From Pseudoscleropodium purum (lineage: Eukaryota; Streptophyta; Bryopsida; Hypnales; Brachytheciaceae), in the NCBI GenBank assembly GCA_963969395.1, contig OZ017796.1:40848243-40912242 (forward strand): a DNA stretch of 64,000 nucleotides, written 5' to 3'. The position numbers and the translations under genes are program-made. This document shows positions 58,176 through 64,000 of the stretch, piece after piece; the first letter of the stretch is position 1; every line of letters begins with the position of its first letter. Under the pieces are notes generated by a model that did no database searches, was not told the origin of the DNA, and worked only from the letters and a program-made list of their open reading frames with translations.

Positions 58176-60657
58176 GTTTCCGTGTGATAAGAGTGTGTAC
58201 GATTTGGAATTTTGAATCAATCTCCATTGAGTTTATGATCTTTGTTGATGCTTGATGAGCTTTGTAACTAGGGTCTAGAGATTAAACTGTATCATTAAAA
58301 GAGTTTTGTGGGGGTCCAGAAGCTTGTTTTGGGCTTGTTCCCCTGCGGTTGTTCCCTGCAGCAAGGGGAATGGCCTGTTGTCAGAATTTTCTTTTTCATA
58401 AAAAAAAGTCAGTCTCCAAATGCAAAAAAATAAATAAAATAAAATAAAAAATAAATAAAAATTGGTCAATGATGTGGCAAGGGCTCGAATCTATTCCCTA
58501 TGTTCATAGGCTGTGATAACTTGCAGGCATCTGGAGGCCCCAAAAATCTTCTAGTGGTAACCTATGAGATGGGAACTCAGAAACGTGGTGACTATGGTCG
58601 GTGGTCTCTCTTTTAATTTTTTATTTATTTTTATAACAAATGAAATGAAATTTCATTGTGAAGAAATGGAATATACTTGCCAACGATAGGTAGCTTGGTG
58701 GGGAAATAAGACAGAGAGTGGACAAAATCCAAATGAGCAAACATGAAAGTTGTAATATCTTGTACAGTTGTACAAACTATAATCCTGAAAAAGCTTGAAG
58801 AAAAAAATAATTATGGTTTGGAAGCAAATGAATTCTAAATATAACTATTCACATAGATTCAATTATTGAGGTGGTTTTATCATCACTCCCAAAAATGCCT
58901 AAGGGAGCCGACCCATTTTCAACCACTTAAGCAATTACGGGTATGTGGAGAACTAACTCCCTAAGTGTACAAATTTTCTTTGATGTAGAAATAGAATTTG
59001 GAAGGATTATATAATTTTCTAGAATATTTTAACTCAAAATAAAATTATCATGAATTTTTTAGTTGAATTGTATTGAATGACTTGTACTAGTCATATAGAC
59101 TTTTCTATTTTCAACCATGGGCTCGATGTAGAATCAAATAAGGATTGGTTGCAACATAGAGAGCCTAAAAACCAATCATCGTGTACCACAACTACTCTAG
59201 AAAGTGTACCACAACTTCATAGAAAGATATTAGTCTATATGTTGGAAATGGGGGGTTGATTCAAAATGGATTGTCTCTTATATGCTTTCTTTTTGAGCAA
59301 TGATGACTTCCATATTTATTGCATGTTGTTATACATCATTTAATAATTAAATGCCCTAGGCCTTTCTTCTACTTCTTGGAATTTGCTCTAAGTTGAATAA
59401 AAATCCAACATTTTAATAAATCTTATCAATTTTCAAAGTTCATAAAAACAATGAAAAAGTAGTGTGTTGTAAAAAAAAAGGGAATTGGTACAATATAGCT
59501 TGCAAATACCACACCACCTTAAAGTAGTTGAATTCAATTTTTTAATTAACATTGTAAAAGTAATTTTGTTTGCCTCTCACTTGATGCTCCATGCTTTTTG
59601 TACAAGATGTTAGATTAGTTCATATTACAATGAGTATACAAGAAAACATGCAACATTGAAGATATTTATGTCTAAAACCTTGTCAAGCAAGAATTTATTT
59701 TGTCTTTAAAGTTCTAAAGTTGCATTTTCCATCTCCATGGAATCTATTTGGGATTAATTATGACCTCTTTTTGAGATGCTTTCTATTATCCATACCTTAA
59801 GCTAGGATGTTTATTTTATTTTATTTGTTATGTTGAGATCTCTTGGACAATGAATCCTTGGTCACATTCTTAGTACCATTGGAAAGCCCTCAGTGATGTG
59901 GGGTGCATAAGCTTTGTTTCAACATATTTGGATCTATGGTGTACAAGTTATTGAAATCTTACAAATTACAAATTATAAATTTACTTTTACTTTTATTTAG
60001 ACCAAGCAATGGCATAGGGCACAATAATTATACCATATGTATAGGTTAGTTTTGGTACCTTGCTACTAAAACAATTTACTTTGGGAAGTTTGGTAATTCG
60101 GCAGCTTAATTTGGATTTCTTAGCTTTCGGCACTTTGCTATTTCTAATTTTTTGACACTCCTTATTTGGGATTGATTTTTTCTATTCATGTGTGAATGTG
60201 TTACTTTTTCTAAATTTTCTCAAGAATAATTTTTGGATAATCAAAATTAGCAACAATGAAATTCTTTTAGATTTTCAGAAATAGTTGTAGAATTTTTGAA
60301 ATTGTAGACATGATTCAAAATTCCCCTAATTATTTCCAAAACTGTCCTACACGTATGGTATTGAAAGCACAATGTTACAATGCATTGTTATATTCTCATT
60401 CAAATACAAGGTCAAGTTTTCATCCTTACAAATTTTCATCCAAATTTTGGAAGTACAATTTACATATAAAATCCAGTTCAAGCAAGTAAAAAAAATACAT
60501 TTTCTTTTGCAACGGAGTCTCCTTGCAAAATGTTGCAACAGTTGTACTAACAGTGTGACATTAAAGAGGTCTGAATGTTTCTGTATTATCACGCACTCCT
60601 CATCCTTGTCGCATGAGTACTTCCATCCTCTATTACTGCTGCGTTGCTTTCCAAAGT
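58176..60657. other. LEA 3' flank and gene-free AT-rich spacer
   Basis: Contains the second copy (59826-60050) of the dispersed repeat also found at 20045-20265 (TGTTGAGATCTCTTGGACAA, GGAAAGCCCTCAGTG, GTGCATAAGCTTTGTTT). Overlapping frames of about 100 codons at 60347-60668 on both strands have no domain content. No gene seen. Confidence 0.45.
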
Positions 60658-60725
60658 CCAAACCCTAACTTCGTGTTTTAGGGCTTAGGGTTTCCCCGTT
60701 GGCCGCCGCTGTATGACTATATAAT
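60658..60725 (+). promoter_or_regulatory. snoRNA locus promoter: telo-boxes and TATA box
   Basis: CCAAACCCTAAC (from 60658) and, in the opposite orientation, CTTAGGGTTT (60684-60693) are telo-boxes. TATATAAT follows at 60718-60725. Telo-boxes are a known feature of plant snoRNA-cluster and ribosomal-protein promoters. The first snoRNA begins about 95 bp after the TATA box, fitting RNA polymerase II transcription of a precursor that holds both snoRNAs. Confidence 0.55.
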
Positions 60726-60818
60726 CTTGGACACTGGCTCCCCAGAGGAGCTGCAGTGTAGTTTGTTTGTTGCATGGAAGCTGTGTAGCTTTTGAATTCC
60801 TATTCACAAAATAGTGAT

Positions 60819-60904
60819 GTCGTGCAAATGATGTGAAACCTAGATCCAACGCCTACTGTTTGTGAGGATATATCTAATCGAGCTTTTTAAATCTGATGCA
60901 CGAC
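60819..60904 (+). ncRNA. U36: C/D box snoRNA, U36/snR47-like, copy 1 (86 nt)
   Basis: A perfect 8-bp terminal stem (GTCGTGCA / TGCACGAC) encloses a C box ATGATGT (60828-60834, one change from RUGAUGA) and a D box CTGA (60893-60896). Directly upstream of the D box is CGAGCTTTTTAA, complementary over 12 nt to the conserved 18S rRNA string TTAAAAAGCTCG. By the D-box-plus-five rule the paired target is the first A of AAAAA, the site I know as the U36/snR47 target (human 18S A668, yeast A619). GTGAGGA at 60862-60868 is a likely C' box. A second conserved stretch, ACCTAGATCCAAC, may be a D' guide of unknown target. Confidence 0.85.
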
Positions 60905-61116
60905 GCGCTTCTCGTTAATATTGCTAACCTAGTTCTGTTGTGGGTCTTATGACGTTTTCCTCACCAGAGTGTTACTATCAATGTTGATGGTCTGTTCCGG
61001 GGTTCATGGTGTGATCACTGGACGGTGTCGCTTCGTCTCTGTCTTTTGGTGAATGCTTTGATTGTCGATTTGGAATCTTTGGTCATGTGGAATTGAATGA
61101 GGATTTCAGTGGTATT

Positions 61117-61209
61117 GGGCAAATGCAAATGATGCGAAACCTAGATCCAACCCCTATTTCCAGTGAGGATATATTTAATCGAGCTTTTTAAATCTGATGC
61201 ACTTTGCCC
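61117..61209 (+). ncRNA. U36: C/D box snoRNA, U36/snR47-like, copy 2 (93 nt)
   Basis: Paralogue of the snoRNA 300 bp upstream. C box ATGATGC (61129-61135), D box CTGA (61194-61197), the same guide CGAGCTTTTTAA and the same ACCTAGATCCAAC. The terminal stem is different but preserved: GGGCAAATGCA pairs with TGCACTTTGCCC, with one bulged base. Different stem bases with pairing kept, and an unchanged guide, are what selection on a functional RNA would produce. Confidence 0.85.
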
Positions 61210-62526
61210 TAACCACTTACATTTTCCTCATCGTTTATATATGTGGTAGTAACAGTTCAGTTGCACTGACTTGTTGCTGCGAGTGGTATTACGGAAGTTG
61301 AATTATTTAGTCGGATGTGATTTCGGTGTCCAAGTGGCCGCGCGTATGCTGAAGAACCTTGACATTCTCTGCAACGGGATTCTTCAGTCCTACTTGCAGT
61401 AGCACTGATGATAAAGCCTTCTAGAGCGTCGAAGCTGAACCTTGGGTCTTTTATACTGAAGTATTTCGCATCTAGGGTTTTTATAGGTTTTCGAGTGACA
61501 GTCTTGCCATGTTCTGGGATGGAAAAGTAAGGTCAGACTCGACGTCGTAGAAGTCTTCATCATTTGTTTTTAGGGTAGAAGCGAGCTTGGAGAAAAGACT
61601 CACAAATAATAGATCCCATACCGAAACTTATATCACATAGGTAGCAAGCACAACATTATCCCTTAGCTGCAGTATAAACAATAGTATCTATAACCAAAGT
61701 CGTAGCCATGAAATATGTGGTGGGATAAGAATATGTAGAATTCATGCGCAAGCACAAGGTTTGTTTGAAAGGTGGTAGCTGTGATTGTGGGATTCGGTCA
61801 AGACTGGTTAAGACTGCGTCCTTTGATAAGTTATAACTGAATAGCAAAGCAGAAATTTTCAATCCGAACTGCGAAAAATGCTTGATTTCTTTATATGTAA
61901 TATACGAACACACCAATCAACACAACATCCATTCAATGATGTCATTCAGGGTGGCAACATGAAAGCTTGCAGGACTAATCTTTGGAAGCGGAGGGGCCCC
62001 ACATCCAAGCCCCTAAACAACTGTCTTTCAATATCTCAATATGACCCCGCTGCTACGAATTCCTGGCAGCGCTTTCTGTTGCAGGATTCAAAGCTATCAT
62101 GAAAACCACCACTTACTGGTATAACATCTGAAGACCATGATTCTAAAGTGAATCTAGTACTGATTCCTGAACAAATTCAGTACCCAAATTTGAAACTTCT
62201 ACAACTACCGAAGTTCATCGAGTAGGAAGCTGAACACCTCACCCTGTATCTGTCCAGCCTTACACTTAGTAACCATCGTTTATTCACAAAGGATGAGGAC
62301 GGATGTAATCCCTACAGAATAAATGGAGCCCTAGTTCCAACATTCCGTGGGCATGTTCAGATTCGCAGCATTCCTGAGGCACACGAGCTTGTCGCTGTTC
62401 TTGCGCGGAGTTAGTGTGGGCGTTTATTAGTCTCACGAAATTCTCCTGGCTGAACAAATTATGAACAATTTGATCGAAAATAAGGAAACCCTGTGGAAAT
62501 TGTGGTCATGGAGTTCGACGAGATTC
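61210..62526. other. Downstream of the snoRNA pair and 3' flank of the GLOX-like gene
   Basis: 61.2-61.6 kb keeps balanced composition and is probably the rest of the snoRNA precursor. CACTGATGA near 61402 and a minus-strand ATGATGA at 61556-61562 look like C boxes but lack a matching D box and stem. 62.0-62.5 kb should contain the 3' UTR of the minus-strand GLOX-like gene. No further gene seen. Confidence 0.4.
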
Positions 62527-64000
62527 TCATGCAATGTTCACCCACACGGCAGTTCCCGGAATCCAATCTTGCACGGCGAAGAGCATGTAGTAGCCTGGGG
62601 GAGCCAATTCGGCGTAAGGAGGTGCCGTCGCGTCCACCGTGAAGGCGTCCCCTTCCGCCACGGGCTCCGTCACTTTGAGTTTCAGCAATCTTTGACCCAT
62701 GGCAAACGAATGCGTGACGAACGGCGAACTCTCTAAGTTCAATTCGAAGCCTCTTTGCCTCTCCGCGACTGTGAATGTCACTGTGAATATGTCGCCGTAG
62801 CCGATTCTGCCGGGCGCGTTTGTGATCGTGGGCCGGATATTGTTGTATCTGGAGAGAGAGGTACGAAACGAAGAGTTAGGGTTACAAGGAAAATCGGAAT
62901 CTTCCAATCTCAAATTGCGTTTTAGATTGCCTTGGACTGCGGAATAATACCAGAAAAATTCGGATTAAAACCGTTTTCCCGTGACACCGAACGAAATTAG
63001 GTCACGGGGAAATTGAAATTAGGTCATAATTTAAAAGGATGGAATTGTGTGCAGTTAGGTGATGGTTGCTTACCCGGCGTCGAGATATGGTGGTGAGAAG
63101 GCTTCGACTCGGAGCTCAGTGGGGAATTCGCTGTTGAAGGTATAGTACTGATGCGTGTTGCTTCCAGCTACAAGTATTCTGCCGTCAATGAGTAAATTGG
63201 CAGTGGAATGGTAGACTCGTGGAATGTCGCTAGCGGCAAGCGTGAGGAATCGGTTGTCCTCGTTGTAGGTTGCGTATTTGACAGGAGTGAGTATGGCATC
63301 TGATGCTTTCCCCCATCCCTGAGAGCCTCTCTCCGCGCCGTTGATGATCAACACCTCGCCATTTGGGAAGAGGACCATGTCGCCCATGGTGCGCCGCATG
63401 GGCATATCTTCCATCGCCCAGTCCGGGTCGTCATCTGTGACTACAATTCTTCCACAAGTTCTGGACGCAGGGTACATCTCACGGTTGTTTTTGAAGGCGC
63501 CTTCTCTGGCCCCGCCGCAGACTAATACTTCCACAACCTCGTAACCGTTAGCTTGGTCGAGGGGAAGCATAACGGAGCTTCCAGCCGATGGATAGTTTCG
63601 TGGCTCGCCAGGAATTCTCGGGAACGTCTTCACCACCCTGTCGTCTTTGTAGTTGAGGATTATCGAGTCCCGGTTTGCGAAAATGTAGACGTCCCCGCTG
63701 GGGAGCAGGTAGACGAAGGGGTACATGTTGTCGCCGGACTCAGAGTTCGTGTCTTGAAGGAGCTGCAGGTAGAAGGAGCCCTCATTGTCGTTCCTCCTTG
63801 GCACAAATTCGTATGAGAAAGCGTCTCGCCCCCCAATCACAATCTGCATCTGTCCGTCAGGGAGGATCTGGTTGGTGGCATACCACCGCCCTTCCTCGAG
63901 CTCCGTGTCGGTCTCCACCCAGTCACAGTCTCCGTTCCTCCCACAGGGCGCCAGTGTTCGAATCTTCTTGATCCCCTCGAAATCGCCTCCCGTTTGGATG
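62527..64000 (-). CDS. Glyoxal oxidase-like (galactose oxidase family) protein, 5' end outside the window
   Basis: Copper-radical oxidase of the plant GLOX type, which oxidises aldehydes or similar substrates and makes hydrogen peroxide, usually in the cell wall. Visible exons: 63074-64000 (continues past the edge) and 62527-62848, joined in frame; 415 residues are visible, and about 130 N-terminal residues including any signal peptide are missing if the family length holds. The beta-propeller part includes GRWYATNQILPDG, VYLLPSGDVYIFANRDS, NYPSAGSSVMLPL, SRTCGRIVVT and MPMRRTMGDMVLFPNGEVLI. Copper ligands are visible as Tyr-His in RVYHSTANLLIDGRIL and His in PFVTHSFAMGQRLL. The C-terminal DUF1929 domain ends APPGYYMLFAVQDWIPGTA. 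The Tyr-Cys cofactor residues cannot be placed with confidence here. The TGA stop follows NIA. Confidence 0.92.

Noticed and set aside
61400..61565. Extra C boxes downstream of the snoRNA pair
   Set aside because: No D box at suitable spacing together with a terminal stem.

Overview
This window is nuclear DNA of a land plant. It carries seven protein-coding genes: an OXA1 insertase, an ABCC (MRP) transporter, a plant ABHD18-type hydrolase, a glyoxal-oxidase-like protein, a LEA-like protein, a catalase and a 53-residue membrane protein. It also holds a pair of C/D snoRNAs whose guide fits 18S rRNA. Introns are short and, with one exception, GT-AG. Telo-box motifs (AAACCCTAA type) sit upstream of several genes. 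The genes are islands of balanced composition in very AT-rich DNA that shows no intact transposon coding region. The catalase looks more like the animal/fungal/bacterial form than the flowering-plant form, so I lean towards a non-seed plant such as a bryophyte or lycophyte. That is inference, and the species cannot be named from the sequence.

Layout. 0.27-1.2 kb is a MITE-like element. 1.7-1.86 kb (+) encodes the 53-aa membrane protein. 3.9-7.4 kb (-) is OXA1 (10 exons, 412 aa, one GC-AG intron). 7.4-21.6 kb is gene-free and holds several elements with CCCCTAAAGG-type inverted ends at TTAA sites, a foldback repeat, and a 2.2-kb array of a short palindromic motif. 22.4-25.6 kb (+) is catalase (7 exons, 511 aa). 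25.6-29.4 kb is gene-free. 31.0-34.2 kb (+) is ABHD18 (5 coding exons, 360 aa). 35.6-43.8 kb (-) is an ABCC4/ABCC14-like transporter (15 coding exons, 1513 aa). 45-56.3 kb is gene-free with a complex tandem array, a G20 run and more repeats. 57.0-58.0 kb (+) is the LEA-like gene (3 exons, 128 aa), with ABRE/G-box motifs upstream and a 58-bp tandem repeat just after the stop. 60.66-61.21 kb (+) is the snoRNA locus. 62.5-64.0 kb (-) is the 3' part of the glyoxal-oxidase-like gene, whose 5' end lies beyond the window.

The genes do not form a pathway. OXA1 serves mitochondrial inner-membrane assembly, the transporter acts in a membrane, catalase detoxifies peroxide, the GLOX-like enzyme would make peroxide outside the cell, and the LEA protein suggests desiccation or ABA response. 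The most novel material is in the spacers: the TTAA-flanked element family, the GACAAWTTGTC array at 16.1-18.3 kb, and the twin snoRNAs. All exon models were built by hand from splice signals and reading-frame continuity. Every model closes in frame, but none has been checked against transcripts.
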